From the NCBI GenBank assembly GCA_022376515.1, contig WTXI01000020.1, positions 62,001 through 126,000 of the forward strand: 64,000 nt of DNA, given 5' to 3'. Source of the stretch: Lactifluus volemus (Eukaryota; Basidiomycota; Agaricomycetes; Russulales; Russulaceae). The notes below the pieces were generated by a model, which ran no database searches, was not told the origin of the DNA, and worked only from the letters and a program-made list of their open reading frames with translations. A program made the position numbers and the translations under genes. Of this stretch, positions 1 through 11,216 are shown one piece after another; position 1 is the stretch's first letter, and every line of letters begins with the position of its first letter.

Positions 1-993
1 CCAGGCAAACTCTTTCTCCGTGGCGAAGTTGAGCCAGAAATTGTAGAACAGCCGCGCTGCCTCGGAGGGCCGATCTTTGGATGGAGCAATCCATCCCCAT
101 GTTGAGTAGCCGAATGATGGAAATTCCACGTCGCTATAGTGCCGCTCTTCACTCGCTAGCCTATCGAATAGATTGCGATATATGGTGAAGAAGCCCTGGG
201 GAGGTGGAGACAGAAATCAGGCGGGGGCCATAAATTTCCTTTGAGATCTAATGTCCGCACACTTTCCCCATCGTCAAAGCCTGACCATATCGAAGGATTC
301 AAGAATGCTTGGATATGGCGGACCGTGAGCCCGCGATCGCGCGCACGCGAGGGAGCGGCGCCCTTCTTGATCTCATTGACGACCGTCTCTGCATCCGGTT
401 CAGGGGCGAGGGCTGACCGATGAGAATCGTACCAGGCACGTTCCTAACGATAGTTTGTGCGTGTGGGGGGCGGGGAGGAAAGTAAAGGGAAAAAAAATGA
501 GAATATAGATAACTCCTCGATCGTCAGATTTGCTCGCCTGTTCGTCGCTCAGCACCTAGAGAGTACCGAGTAGTCGTGTTTGATTAGCCGCAGTCGGCAT
601 ACATACACATCCGATGCAATTATTTGTGATATAGGACGAAAAGTACGTGCCTCATACGCTTGTTGCAAAGCAGCGAAACGCCGGGTTGCACCTTCTAGAT
701 CGTCATGATTTTTGTCCGGATGATGGATGAGCGCGAGTCGTCGGAAAGCACGCTGTCATGGATGAATGAATGGACTATCAGATAGTAGCCAAAAAAGAAT
801 CATCATTGACGGAGCACGTTCCCTTTTTCCTCGCCAAAAAAAATAAAAATAAAATGGGAGCGAGACTCACCCTGATCTCATCGGCACTCGCGTTCTCTTC
901 GACCTGGAGGATCGCGTAGTAATCCTGTGGAGTGGTATCGTCGTGGTCGTGGTCGTCGTTGTCAGGTTGCGATCTAGATTCGCGTGCACCCAT
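1..993 (-). CDS. JJJ1: JJJ1/DNAJC21-type J-domain co-chaperone, 3' end outside window
   Basis: Hsp70 co-chaperone of the JJJ1/DNAJC21 family, which in yeast works with Ssa and Rei1 in late 60S ribosome maturation. Exons 871-993, 651-752, 538-555, 261-443 and 195 to beyond the left edge join in frame (207 residues seen). Residues about 28-90 form the J domain, from DYYAILQV through the HPD tripeptide (HHPDKN) to [14 protein letters not shown]. Family marks follow: [18 protein letters not shown], then [11 protein letters not shown] and [14 protein letters not shown]. The C-terminal zinc fingers lie outside the window. Start is the first ATG upstream of the J domain. Two introns have GC donors (556-650 and 444-537) flanking an 18-nt exon. 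Family assignment is strong; function is from the family. Confidence 0.9.
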
Positions 994-1369
994 GATAGCT
1001 GAGTTGCTCGGTCACCTCTGCACAGCGGAGGTAGAGAGTAGTCAAAGGAACAAGAAGGTTTTTTTTTTTTTTTCAATTTTTAACCCGCGGGTTACTCACC
1101 CACTCTGGAACTTCACGATGCTCGGGTCGGTCGTCTCGGTACTTTCGGGTGCTCAGAACCCAGGGGAGGGGGTGGGGACGCGAACGCGACGACTAAAATC
1201 CTTGACATCTCCGGCCCGACACTTCCTCCGATTGAATTCATCACGTGTCAGCGACTGCTTTAATCGAAAACGCTCGCTCCAACAAAACTCACTTCCAAAA
1301 ATCTTGCAACGAGAAGAAATTAAAGGAACAAAAAAAGCACGAGTTTCTAAAACAAAATACCCGCTTCCA
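994..1369. promoter_or_regulatory. Divergent intergenic region JJJ1/TIM13
   Basis: The start codons of JJJ1 (minus) and TIM13 (plus) are 376 bp apart and face outwards, so both promoters must lie here unless they overlap coding DNA. A T tract sits at about 1060-1073. No TATA box or named factor site could be assigned. Confidence 0.5.
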
Positions 1370-2225
1370 ATGTCGTCTATCTTCGGTGGAGGAGGCACCA
1401 GCTCAACTCCAGCCGAATTCTCCTCGTCCTCGACACTTCCCAAAGGTAAATGAATGGTCCACAAACCCCTCACCCCACCCCGGGGGGCTGAGGGGGTCAC
1501 GTTTCTGAGAGCTAACAAAAACCTTGATTTTTTTGACTCCCCATTTGTGGCGGAAAAGATCCCAATGCGCGCAAGGAGGCGGTCATGACGTCTGTTCGCA
1601 ATGAGCTCGCCCTCGCGAATGCTCAAGAACTTATCAACGTGCGTGACCCAAAAAAAGATACATGTATTCTTTTCCCTTACGTGTTTCACCTCCCTCCTCC
1701 TCCTCCAACCCGACGATTGACGATCATATACGACGTATCACACACACTCCTTCGTTCCGGTCGACACAATTTGCCCACAAAAACAGAAAACAAACGAGAA
1801 ATGCTACGCAAAGTGCGTGACCAAACCATCGACGTCACTATCTAGTTCCGAAGAGGTACGGCTTCTGATCCAATCCCCCATTTCCTTCCATTGCGTGTGC
1901 CAAACCCAATCCAAAAAATTAAATTAAATTCTATTTATTATCTTTCCGGTTTTAACTTACCTTTTCCTTTTTTTTTTTTTGCGCGCTCGGGACCAATGAT
2001 AGACATGTCTATCACGTTGCTTTGACCGGTACATGGAAGCATGTAAGTGAAAAAAAAAAAAAAACAACCCCACGCCGCTTGCTTGGGCAAAACCCTTTTT
2101 TCTTTCAGAAATCCCATCAATGCTGACCAATCAATCGCTCCTTCTCCCCTCTCCCCACAGTCAATATCATCAGTCGCACTTACACTGCGCGTCTAGCCAA
2201 AGAGCGCTTCGAAGGGCAGGTTTGA
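1370..2225 (+). CDS. TIM13: Mitochondrial intermembrane-space chaperone Tim13
   Basis: Small Tim protein. With Tim8 it escorts hydrophobic precursors across the intermembrane space to TIM22 or SAM. Exons 1370-1445, 1559-1638, 1787-1855, 2003-2042 and 2161-2225 give 109 residues, all phases consistent. The twin CX3C signature is complete: CYAKC (C58/C62) and CLSRC (C77/C81), expected to form two disulfides. The tail DRYMEAFNIISRTYTARL matches Tim13 rather than Tim8, Tim9 or Tim10. The first exon gives a Gly/Ser-rich leader; no cleavable presequence is expected because import uses Mia40. Five exons for 109 residues shows how intron-rich this genome is. Confidence 0.93.
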
Positions 2226-2950
2226 GTAGATTTGGGCTTTGTCCCCACTAGATAAAAGCTGGTTTACGCATGACGGCTCGCGTCCCTTTGCGAAGTATGT
2301 GGAGCCGCGGGAACCTAGCAATCGGTATAAATAATTAGTTTTAGTTGTGTGTGGGCGCCGTGTGTGGGTGCAGGTGGGGAGCGAGGCGGAGGAGCTATAT
2401 CCGAATCAACGGTCAGATCGTTGATTGCTCAGTTGACTTTTCAATCTTTTTTTTTTTTGCCACGATCGAGATGTTATACACACTCTCACACGCAGAAAAA
2501 AAAACCCTGGAGTGGGAAAAAAATAAATTAATCCGTAACCGACGTCAAAGTGATAAGCACACACGAAGCCCCTTCTGTTGATGGGGGAAGTTTTGACTGA
2601 ACAAGTGGTAAAACATTTCCTTAGGATTTGTGAAACAGCGAGGGAGCAAAGGGATACAGGCTTATGTGAGGGGGAGGGAGAAAAAGTGTCCTGAGGCACG
2701 GAGAGTAACTGTAATATGCTAGTAGTTTGTCCGGACAGTGCTGTTAAGAAAAGAGCTTGGTATGTTTAGATGCCCAATCATTATGTTATTCGTAATAGAG
2801 AGGAGACAAACAAAAAATATAGGTTTTGACGAGAACGGGAGGCGAGCGATACATTAAAAAAAAAGCAAAAGGAAAAAAAAAAATGATGGATGATGGGGAA
2901 GGGGGGCCAGTATCACAAATAGACTCTGCGGCGCAAAGAACTAAATTATT
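2226..2950. other. Convergent intergenic region TIM13/homeobox gene
   Basis: Contains the 3' regions of TIM13 and of the homeobox gene, T- and A-rich low-complexity runs (for example about 2445-2458 and 2860-2882), and no supportable ORF. Confidence 0.5.
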
Positions 2951-4910
2951 CTACTCACCACGGTGCCCGCTGGTATCAAAGCCGTTGCCAAACGGCAGCG
3001 GCACTGGGATAGACGGTTGCCCGAGCATCTGGGATGTAGGCTGATGTCGTTGGTATTGCTGTTGTGGTGGTTGCGGAGCGAGAGAAGGCGGCGGCGGCGT
3101 CGGCGCCAGTTCGAAATGTGTATGAGATGGGGGCGCAGAGGCAGGGGGCGCGGGTATATGATAACCCTGCCCTTGCTGTCCCAGGTAGGGCGGCGAGGAC
3201 GACTGCCCAGGAGTGGCAGACGACGACACGTCTGGATAGTTGCCTAGATGGGAGTGGGATCTTTGAAGGGGGACCGCGATGGGGAATAAGGAGATGGTGG
3301 AATAGTTTGACGAGGACGAGGCGGCAGACAAGGGTGGATAAGGCGGATAAGGGATGACCGGTGAAGATGACGACGAGCTGTCGGTGAGCCCTAGATGGGA
3401 GTGAGGTGACGTCCCGAGCGGGTCGCCAAACGTTGTCCCATCGGAGGGTGCATTGACCGGTTGGGGATGGACTCCAGGGAACGAGTAACGTTTCTGTACA
3501 TCCGTCGCCATCTCTTCCCGTCCCGTATCTACGGCACTCCCGCCGAACGGTGGACGATAGCCGTGAGTTTGGCCCGGGAGACTGGGAGTCAATGTAATCG
3601 AGTTGGTATCCAGAGACTGACCCGAGGCAAGGTCTGACCGCATGTAGGGGCCGCCACGCAAGCGAACGTCGGAGCTAGGAAGAGCAGCCTGGAGATTTCG
3701 GATGACGTGCGCAAGTTGCACGGCGGAGCCCACGAGATCGTGGCGAAGAACTTTGGATGCCTGCATACCCTCAGTCCAGTCGGCGCAGCGCTTCCAAGTG
3801 CGTACAGGAGGTCCACCTGTAGGGGGCGCGACGAGGTCTTCCAGATAGAAGAGCGGGGGTCGGGCGAGGAAGAACGAAGCGAGGCCTGAACCAGGAGCGG
3901 CATTAACGAACTCTGTGTCGACGATGGTGCCGAAGGGTATCTCCATTTTGAATCCGTAACCAGCCGAGTGAATGAACCAGATAAGACATTTTCGCGATCC
4001 GCAGACATACGCGACCAGGTCGTGTTTACTGACCTGGGTGGCTATTCGTCGCCACGTTCCAATGGTGAGGTCCGTGCAGGGAATGATGGTGACGGCTGTG
4101 CGTACGTCCAGTTAGACCCCCGCGACCTCAAAGGGGTTAGATGCATGTGTGAAAAATGGACTCACGCTCGCTCTCATGGATAAGACTGTGCAAGTCTACA
4201 TCATAACCAGGAAGCAAATCGGGCGGCGTCGTGGGCGGCGTGGAATCAGTTCGACTCTTTCCCTTGCCGTTGAGCAACTTTGCCTTTGCTCGTCTTTATC
4301 GCACACAGACACATCGCAAAGATTCACCGATTCAATGTGGGCCAAGGGACTCGTAAGAGGGGAAAAAGTGTGTTCTCACCGATTTTGGAACCAGATCTGG
4401 GTCTGACGCTCCTGCATACCCAACAATTCACTAATCTCTCGTCTTCGCGCCGCGGTCGGACTCCTATCCATGCTGAAGAATCGCTCCAGATGAACGAGCT
4501 GGTCCGGAGTTACCCGAGAGCGCTTTCGCTTCTCCCTTTCAGTACCCGTGCTCCTATTGCTGCTGGTGTTTGCCAAGAGTCGACGCCGATTGACATCGGG
4601 TGAAGAGGCGGCTTCGGCATCTATGGTGGGTGACAATGTACCATTGCTCGCGGACTCTGGGGGCACGCCAGGAGATTTCGTGACAAACTCGGACTGGGGA
4701 GAGGACATGGGTGAATCTGTTGGAGGGTACTCTGGCTCTTCCCTGGAAACCTGCTTTAAACCGGAAGAGGAGAAATCCGCAGCGGGTTGAGAAGACGAGG
4801 CGTGAAGAGGATGGCGCTCGTCCCTGGCTGTGCGAGAGATGGGAGTAGCGTCGTTAGAGGCGTTGGGCAGTGACCGCGATTAACGCCAACAGTGGTAACT
4901 CACGTTCCAT
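2951..4910 (-). CDS. Homeodomain transcription factor, fungal Hoy1-like
   Basis: Sequence-specific DNA-binding regulator. Exons 4904-4910, 4380-4827, 4166-4293 and 2951-4095 give 575 residues in frame. The homeodomain is about residues 98-157: a basic start KRKRSR, then helix 3 QIWFQNRRAKAK, with an intron splitting the RR. Downstream is a conserved block including CLIWFIHSAGYGFKMEIPF and FVNAAPGSGLASFFLARPP, which I recall from fungal homeobox proteins of the Hoy1 group. The C-terminus is Pro/Ser/Gln-rich, as in activation domains. The 7-nt first exon (ATGGAAC) is inferred; ATG at 4708 is an alternative start. The last codons sit in a perfect donor-like GTGAGT, so a further 3' exon cannot be excluded. 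Confidence 0.85.
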
Positions 4911-6667
4911 TGTGGGGAAATCCCAAGTTGGCTTGTATGTCAGCAGGGTCACCGCCAGGTTGACTAAGTTGACAGGGGTGGTTGAAGGGAGGGGGAAGAA
5001 GGGAGAAGGTGGAGTGGGAGTGGGAGGGTGGGGGGGGGGGAGAAAGAAATCGACAAAGGTAGATGAAGCAAACGCCGGGATTAAGCTGGTTCAGAAAAGA
5101 GAAAGTTGAGCGTGGAGATTGGACCTCACACAGGTGGGCGCTTTACAATGCTCGGGGCCAGCTGAGTGGGACTTGTCACGGCGCGTGTGCGTGAAACCGA
5201 TGATCGGGATTGAGGGATGGGATGGGATCTCGATCAGATGACTGCAACCAGCCAATGAAATAAAAAAAAGCGACTAAAGGCGTTGGTGAGACCAATTGGG
5301 GGAGCCAGAGTCAGCGGAACGGATGAGCGTTTGTATATCCCGCGAAGGAAAGGCAAGGGAAGTGATGATAAAGAAGTGCCAGGTGGGGATAAGGACCTTC
5401 AGGCCCCGACCTTACGGAACGAGAAGGGCGCAAGGGGGGGGGAACGGTCCACGGAGTCTGTTGTTGTTGGCATCCCTTGGCTCTCGCGAGAAGAGGGGGG
5501 AATCACGGTCGAGTAAGTGCTTGAGAAGGTTAGCCGCTATGGCTTTTGCAGTTCGATCTCATTTCGCCAGGAACGCGATGACACGGATTTGGCGCTCGGC
5601 TGGCAAGGGAACGACGCACCGCACGTTTCATCCTGTTCAGCGCAGGTACAGTACCGAAAGGGATCTGTTGACCATATGCTGCGGTGTGAGCGGAGGGACG
5701 CCGAGCCCGACCGATCAGACCTTGTGACGATTTGAGGGAGTCCGCTCCGAGGAGAGGAGGAAGTCCCATGACTCGGGTGGTAAAAAAGATATGGTTTATG
5801 GGGCCAAGTTAAAGGATGAGACGAGATAAGGGATCTGGGACAAGCCCCCATTTGAGGAGGTTCCTGCGGGTGACAGCAGCACCGCCGCAACGCAACGTAC
5901 GTACGTCAGAGGGAAGGGTGAGAGAGAAGTCGGAACCAGGAAGACGGACGAGTTGCGTTGAGAGCGCTTTACGGATACAGTCCGGAGGGTGAAGAAACGC
6001 TGCAATGGCCTGGAACTTGGCAAGGCAAGGCAAACCGGAGAGGGGGCGGAGAAACCGTAAACGGACAAGGAAAATGATTGTCGGTGTCGGGTCCGGGTAG
6101 CGGACGGAGGTTGCTAGGTTCAACCGTCCCCCTTCTTTCCGCAATTCAGAGACTGTGTATCGTGCCAAGTTAACTTTACTCATAGTTACAGTACTTGTGG
6201 TGGTGGTGTTTCTCTCTTCTGTGTTTAAGACACAAATGACATCTGTCAAACTCATTTCCAACCCGATAGTTTGGCGACCGGTTCGAACTTGTGCTCGCTC
6301 TCGGATTCAGCCGTCTTTCATCACGAGTCAAATCCACACACCCCCGCCCCATCATGCACAGCCCTAATCAACTTCCTGTCCCCGCGCCCGTTTGGTTCTT
6401 CCAAAGTTTGATGGTCAGTCAACCCTCCAAATCAGCTGCCAGGGTACCCAAAGTGGGAATAAAAAAAATCAAGAATAAACAATACGAGTGTAATACTTGC
6501 CTTTAGAACACATTAAAAGCCAACAATCACCTTGGCTAATACTTACGAGGCCGAAAGAGAGACACAATGACAGCAAAGCAAGAAGGGACAGAGAGAAAGA
6601 AGAGAAAAAGGCTATCATACCACCCAAAAAATTGCAAATCAGTTGGTCAGGTGCAATTGCCAAGCAC
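4911..6667. other. Long intergenic region, no gene recognised
   Basis: Upstream region of the homeobox gene and downstream region of U1-70K. A G-rich stretch (4985-5043) ends in a 10-G run. ORFs of up to 150 codons on either strand show no recognisable motif and no consistent splice pattern, so none is called. Confidence 0.5.
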
Positions 6668-8103
6668 CTAGTATCGTGGTCGCTTTGAGTCCCGGTCGTC
6701 GAAACCTCCTGGACCCTCTCGTTTGAGATATCCTCGGTCACCACCGTAACCACCAGAGCCTCCGCCGCCTCCGCCGGGAGGGCCGTAACCCGGACCCCGC
6801 CGGGAGGACCATACCCACCTGGTCCACCTGGCCCAGCGGGACCTCCGAACCTGCCTGGAGGCGGACCATCATTGAAACCTCCACCTTGGTACCCCAAACC
6901 GCCGCCTCTGCCCCTAACGAAAAGAAAAACAGAATCAGCTCAGACATGTTAGTCTCACGTCGTTCGGAAGTCACAAACCTATAACCACCTCCACCTCTCG
7001 GCGATCCAAAGTCATCGCGGCCTCTGAAGCCTCCACCACCTCCACCGCGGAATCCGCCTCCACCCCGGTCGCCAAAACCGCCTCTGTCACCGTACCCTCC
7101 TCCTCCACGTCCACCACCAAACCCACGTCCACCTCCACGGAAGCCGCCACGACCACGGTCAAAGCCGCCGCCCCGAAAACCACCCCTGCCGCCGCCCCAC
7201 CGCCGCGATCAGCACCACCAGCACCAGCACCGCCGCCGGCGCTGGTATACGACGGCTCGACAGGTTTGGGGCGTCCACCGAGACCGCCTCCTAAGCGGCG
7301 TGGTTTCCATCCGCGTACAGTGCGTCCCCGTCGACATCGACCAAGATGCGTTTCCCCATGATTTGCAGGCCATCGGATTCCTTGTACGCAGCTAAAATGG
7401 TAAGCAGACCAAGTGAGTCGGCTATGTTAGCGAATGTGCGATAGCAAAATAAAACTACGAGGTCTCAATAACCTTTCATGTCGCGTTCTCGCTCGTAGAC
7501 GACGAACGCGTAGCCACGGCTACGTCCCTTGCATCTTTCACAATCCGTACTCGTTCAATTGTGCCATACATCTCGAATTCTCGGCGAAGGTCGTTCTCCG
7601 TTGCGTTTTTGTGCTATGAAAAAAAAAAAGCCGTCAATGAGCTGCGCAATCGTAAAACGTTTGAAGACTCACGAGTCGGGAAATGAAGAGTGTCTTGTAA
7701 GGGTCACCGACCGCTTGTGGGTCTTCCTGGGGTTTATCTTGGAGAGTAGTCTTAGTCCTGGCGGGGGTATTTAGCGATGAGGGATGTTTATACGCACAAG
7801 AATCTTTCGCTACTTGGAATTCTTCTGCCCTCTTTTTTTTTTCGCTCTTCTCGTCGGATTTGACGCTTGATCTGCTCTGCGAGGGTAAAGTGGGTTCCTC
7901 CCCTTCTTCCATTCCTCGCCGCTGCCATTTGCCAGGCCAGCCATCGCACCCTCCTTTAGCATAGCGATGAAAGAACCAATGGCGGAAACATCTTTTTTGG
8001 TGACACGATCGATGTCCTTGTCGAGCGGTCGAGTATACACGAGTGGAGGTCGGGGAGCGAAGAGTTTGAGTAAATTTGGGGGAAGGAGGTGTGTACCTGG
8101 CAT
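6668..8103 (-). CDS. SNRNP70: U1 snRNP 70 kDa protein, reading frame broken by one-base shifts
   Basis: Core protein of the U1 snRNP that binds U1 RNA stem-loop I and helps recognise 5' splice sites. Exons about 7673-8103, 7473-7613, 6979-7391 and 6668-6913. The N-terminus HLLPPNLLKLFAPRPP, the segment VGDPYKTLFISRL, the RRM and the post-RRM motif GRTVRGWKPRRLGGGLGG identify it unambiguously. The C-terminus is RGG/Gly-rich and ends SKRPRY. As printed the gene is not translatable: single-base shifts are needed near 6795, 7195, 7326, 7526, 7833 and within 7880-7910, mostly in C or A/T runs. Conserved protein resumes in the next frame each time, so consensus errors are likelier than a pseudogene. 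The region around 7760-7800 may hide another intron. Confidence 0.88.
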
Positions 8104-8453
8104 GGCAGGGACAGCTTGCCGAGGTGCAGATAATTAATGCGCAGCAATGATGAGGAAGGGGTGATGTGTACAGAGACACGAGGGGCGCGTCGTCGCGGGT
8201 TGGTTGGACTCGCAGTCCTGGATCCGCGTTTTCAATCTCCGAAAGTCAAAATACCACTCGGCTCAAGTCGGCTCTCGGTATCTCCCGTTACCGGTATCTG
8301 TTTGCCAGCTTTGCTCTTTCCAACTGGCCCTAGGATTATGCTCCTTGGCCATTTGAGACATGCCTCTGCACACCCATCTCGACACGACTCATCTCAACCT
8401 CTATAACTTTAAAGCCTCCAGATTTCTCATCATTCTTTTCTCACAATGGCAAC

Positions 8454-9482
8454 TTGCTACATCGGACGACGAACGAGCGACCATCCCCGCTAGCACCATA
8501 TCGAGTCATCCCAGCTCTGACACCAACCCGTCTCTTCGGCATCTACGCTCAACTCTCCAAAGCCCGTCTAACCTCCTTCAACGTCCTCGTCGCCATGTCC
8601 GGCGTCGCCCTATCGCCGATCCCCACCACCGTGCCCATTTTACTCTCTACGGCACTTGGAACCGCGCTCTGCAGCGCCTCTGCCAACGCGCTCAATCAAC
8701 TCCAAGAGGTGCCCTACGACGCGCAAATGGCGCGTACCCGCGGCCGTCCGCTCGTTCGACGCGCGCTGAGCCCCTTGCACGCAACCGCGTTTGCAACCGT
8801 CACGGGCATCGCAGGTCCAGCTCTACTCTACACCATCTGTAATCCGACGACGGCCCTCCTCGCCACCGCCAACGTCGCCCTTTACGCCGGACCGTACACG
8901 TGGACCAAACGACGATCGAGATGGAATACGTGGATCGGTGCCGTCGTCGGTGCCGTACCGCCCCTCATCGGCTGGGCCGCCGTCGGCGGTACTTTACTTC
9001 CCAAAACCCTCACCCTCACCACCACGGTCGACGAGGTTCTGGCCCCATGGGTGCTGTTCGCGTTGATGTTCTCCTGGCAATTCCCGCATTTTAACGCGCT
9101 CGCGCACGTCGTGCGAGGGTCGTATGCGCAAGCTGGATACCGTATGCTCGCCGTGCTCGATCCGGTAAAGAACCGACTCGTCGCGCTGCGCCACGTGCTG
9201 CTGCTCACCGGAATCTGCGCCACGCTCGTCCCATTCTCCGGTCTCACCACGTGGTCCTTCGCGCTCACGAGCCTCGTGCCGAACGCCATCTGGCTCCGCG
9301 CGGCATGGCGTTTTAATAAGTTTGGCGGCGAGGCCCGCGCCCGCGCCGTGTTCATGCATTCTCTCTGGTGGCTCCCCGTCGTTCTTGGACTCATGATCGT
9401 GCACAAGAACAACGTGGACTGGTTGCAGTGGATCGGCCTTGAAGGGTTAGATGAAGAAAAGGAGGAGAAAGTAGACTATTAA
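8454..9482 (+). CDS. COX10: Protoheme IX farnesyltransferase Cox10, 5' end unresolved
   Basis: Inner mitochondrial membrane enzyme that farnesylates heme b to heme O, the first step to heme A of cytochrome c oxidase. The open frame has no intron from 8454 to the stop at 9480-9482. It covers the UbiA-type core: QLSKARLTSFNVLVAMSGVA, then the Asp-rich prenyl-binding segment NQLQEVPYDAQMARTR at about residues 81-95, then LYAGPYTWTKR, and several hydrophobic helices. No in-frame ATG precedes the conserved core: the frame closes at a TAG at 8331, and ATG 8446 is in another frame. The targeting presequence must come from an unrecognised upstream exon or across a base error. GC content is higher than in neighbouring introns. 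Confidence 0.88.
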   Translation: MLHRTTNERPSPLAPYRVIPALTPTRLFGIYAQLSKARLTSFNVLVAMSGVALSPIPTTVPILLSTALGTALCSASANALNQLQEVPYDAQMARTRGRPLVRRALSPLHATAFATVTGIAGPALLYTICNPTTALLATANVALYAGPYTWTKRRSRWNTWIGAVVGAVPPLIGWAAVGGTLLPKTLTLTTTVDEVLAPWVLFALMFSWQFPHFNALAHVVRGSYAQAGYRMLAVLDPVKNRLVALRHVLLLTGICATLVPFSGLTTWSFALTSLVPNAIWLRAAWRFNKFGGEARARAVFMHSLWWLPVVLGLMIVHKNNVDWLQWIGLEGLDEEKEEKVDY

Positions 9483-9534
9483 AAAAAGATGCATTTATCT
9501 ATCCCTCTTGTAGCAATCGTAAATATATAATTTT

Positions 9535-9922
9535 TTAGGTCCGTACTGCATCAACCTTTTTACCCCTCGCGAGCTCGCGCTTCTTTTTGAGCATCTCAAC
9601 CCGACTCTTGAGCACCGCGACACGACTGTCCGCCTCCTCCTGCGCGCGCTCCTCCTCAAGTAACCGATCCATAATGAGTTCGTGCTCCTCCAATTGCCGA
9701 CGCCTCCGTTCCTCCCCCTCCTCAGACACTGACACTTTCAGACCCTGACCCTGTTGTCCCTGACCCTGCTCCCCCGTCACGACCGCGACGACGTTCCCAG
9801 CGACGCCCCTACCGTGCTGTTCTTGAAGGGGCAGGCCCTCAAATTGAGGCACCAACTCAGGTTCCGCGGCGATCGTAGCGCGTGCATACCTCTCCTGAGG
9901 GTCTAATGATGCATCCGCCTCG

Positions 9923-9954
<32 letters not shown>

Positions 9955-10515
9955 CGTAGTCGGCCCGGATGATGATGGCTGTAGGGTCTGCATTTCTTGT
10001 TCGAACGCAGCCCACTCCATGTCAAACCGTGATTTCGATTTCGATTTTGATTTCTCTTCATCCATATCTTCATCTTCGTCGTCTTCGTCGTCACCATCAC
10101 CTCGTTGTTGTACCATCGATGCGCGCGACGGATCCGAAAAAAAATCGGCTGGAAACGCTGAAGAGGTTCGTGAACCGTCCTCCTCCGTGCGCTGGCTTTT
10201 CGTCGTCATCGTCGTCATTCGAGGTGGTTCCTTCTCCATCATCATCACATCCTCTTCCTCTTCCTCTGCCATTTCTTCATCCGCACCACTGGCACGTTTG
10301 TCCAACCTTTCCTTCTCTTCTTCTTCTGCTCGCAACTTGGCAACCGCGACTCGATGGGCCTTACTCCCCAAATGACCCTCCCACGAACTCGCAAATTTGA
10401 CCGGAGCCCCACACGCCTTACATCGTAACGCGCCGGTAGCGCTATACGCGGCATAAGGATGTGTGATACGAACTTCTTGGCGCTTCGCCTTGAGTAGCGC
10501 GCGAACGTCGGCCAT
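9535..10515 (-). CDS. ZNF830: ZNF830/CCDC16-like C2H2 zinc finger protein
   Basis: Single-exon 326-residue protein beginning MADVRALLKAKRQEVRI. A single C2H2-type finger lies at about residues 32-56 (CKACGAPVKF, then WEGHLGSKAHR). Acidic and Ala/Glu-rich low complexity follows, with a basic coiled-coil C-terminus (LKSRVEMLKKKRELARG). Finger placement and the C-terminal coil match ZNF830/CCDC16, a nuclear protein found with the spliceosomal XAB2/NineTeen-associated complex in animals. Lack of introns is unusual here. The gene converges on COX10 with only 52 bp between stop codons. An Ala repeat encoded by a GCn array lies at about 9927-9950. Confidence 0.85.
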
Positions 10516-11216
10516 TGTTTCTTTTCCTTTTTCTTTTCTTGATGGCTCGTCGTTAGAGAGTTGTTCTCTATAACCTTTTTTCTTCCACTTCCTTCCGGTG
10601 GACCCGTATTCTATTTTTTTTTAGCCTCGCCTACTTGTACGTGTAAAGAGATTCAAGTTCGGGCGATCGAAACCGGTTGAACCCAGAAAGTTGGTTGTTG
10701 AGCCGTCGGTCGGTCGGAAAGTGGAACGAAAAGGGTTTGAACCCCAAAATGCACTAGTGCAAAGTCAGCTTAAGGTGACGAGTCGTGGTCCTGTCTCGGG
10801 CCGGTTGTGAGTTGCGGTTGCGATTGCCATTTTGACTTTTTTTCCCGCCGCTCGGTACACAAAGGGTGGCAGGTGCGACCTAAAAACTCCGAACTGTTCA
10901 TAGCCGTGCCATTCTTCGGCCTAACACAAACGCGGACACAACTCTTTTTTCTTTCTTTCATCGCCTAAACCCGCCGGCGCGGGGAATGAATAGCCAGTTC
11001 ACGTTAAATATCGTGGGGAACGAAGTCATGAGCATTGCAGCACATTAAGCGTTTCTATAGAGGGTTCTCCTTGAGGAATCCACAACAAATCCAGATTACC
11101 AGCCCCGCCCGGTTCGCTCGCTCTCACGCCAACGGACTGGTACATTGCCCGGAGCTATACCGTAAACATTCGCCCAATAGAAGCCGCCCCTCCCCCCCGG
11201 CAACCGACGCCAGGAT
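10516..11216. other. Intergenic region upstream of ZNF830-like gene and downstream of citrate synthase
   Basis: Holds the ZNF830-like promoter side and the citrate synthase 3' region. T runs near 10613-10622. No supportable coding sequence. Confidence 0.45.

Noticed and set aside
241..423. Plus-strand ORF over JJJ1
   Set aside because: Antisense shadow of JJJ1 exon 4, with no independent motif.
932..1453. 173-codon plus-strand ORF across the JJJ1/TIM13 promoter
   Set aside because: Overlaps both conserved genes out of frame and has no recognisable domain.
5283..6261. Several 70-150 codon ORFs between the homeobox gene and U1-70K
   Set aside because: No conserved motif, no splice-consistent extension, and open frames on both strands as expected by chance in GC-rich DNA.
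9969..10400. Ser/His-rich plus-strand ORFs
   Set aside because: Antisense of the acidic, repetitive ZNF830-like coding sequence.
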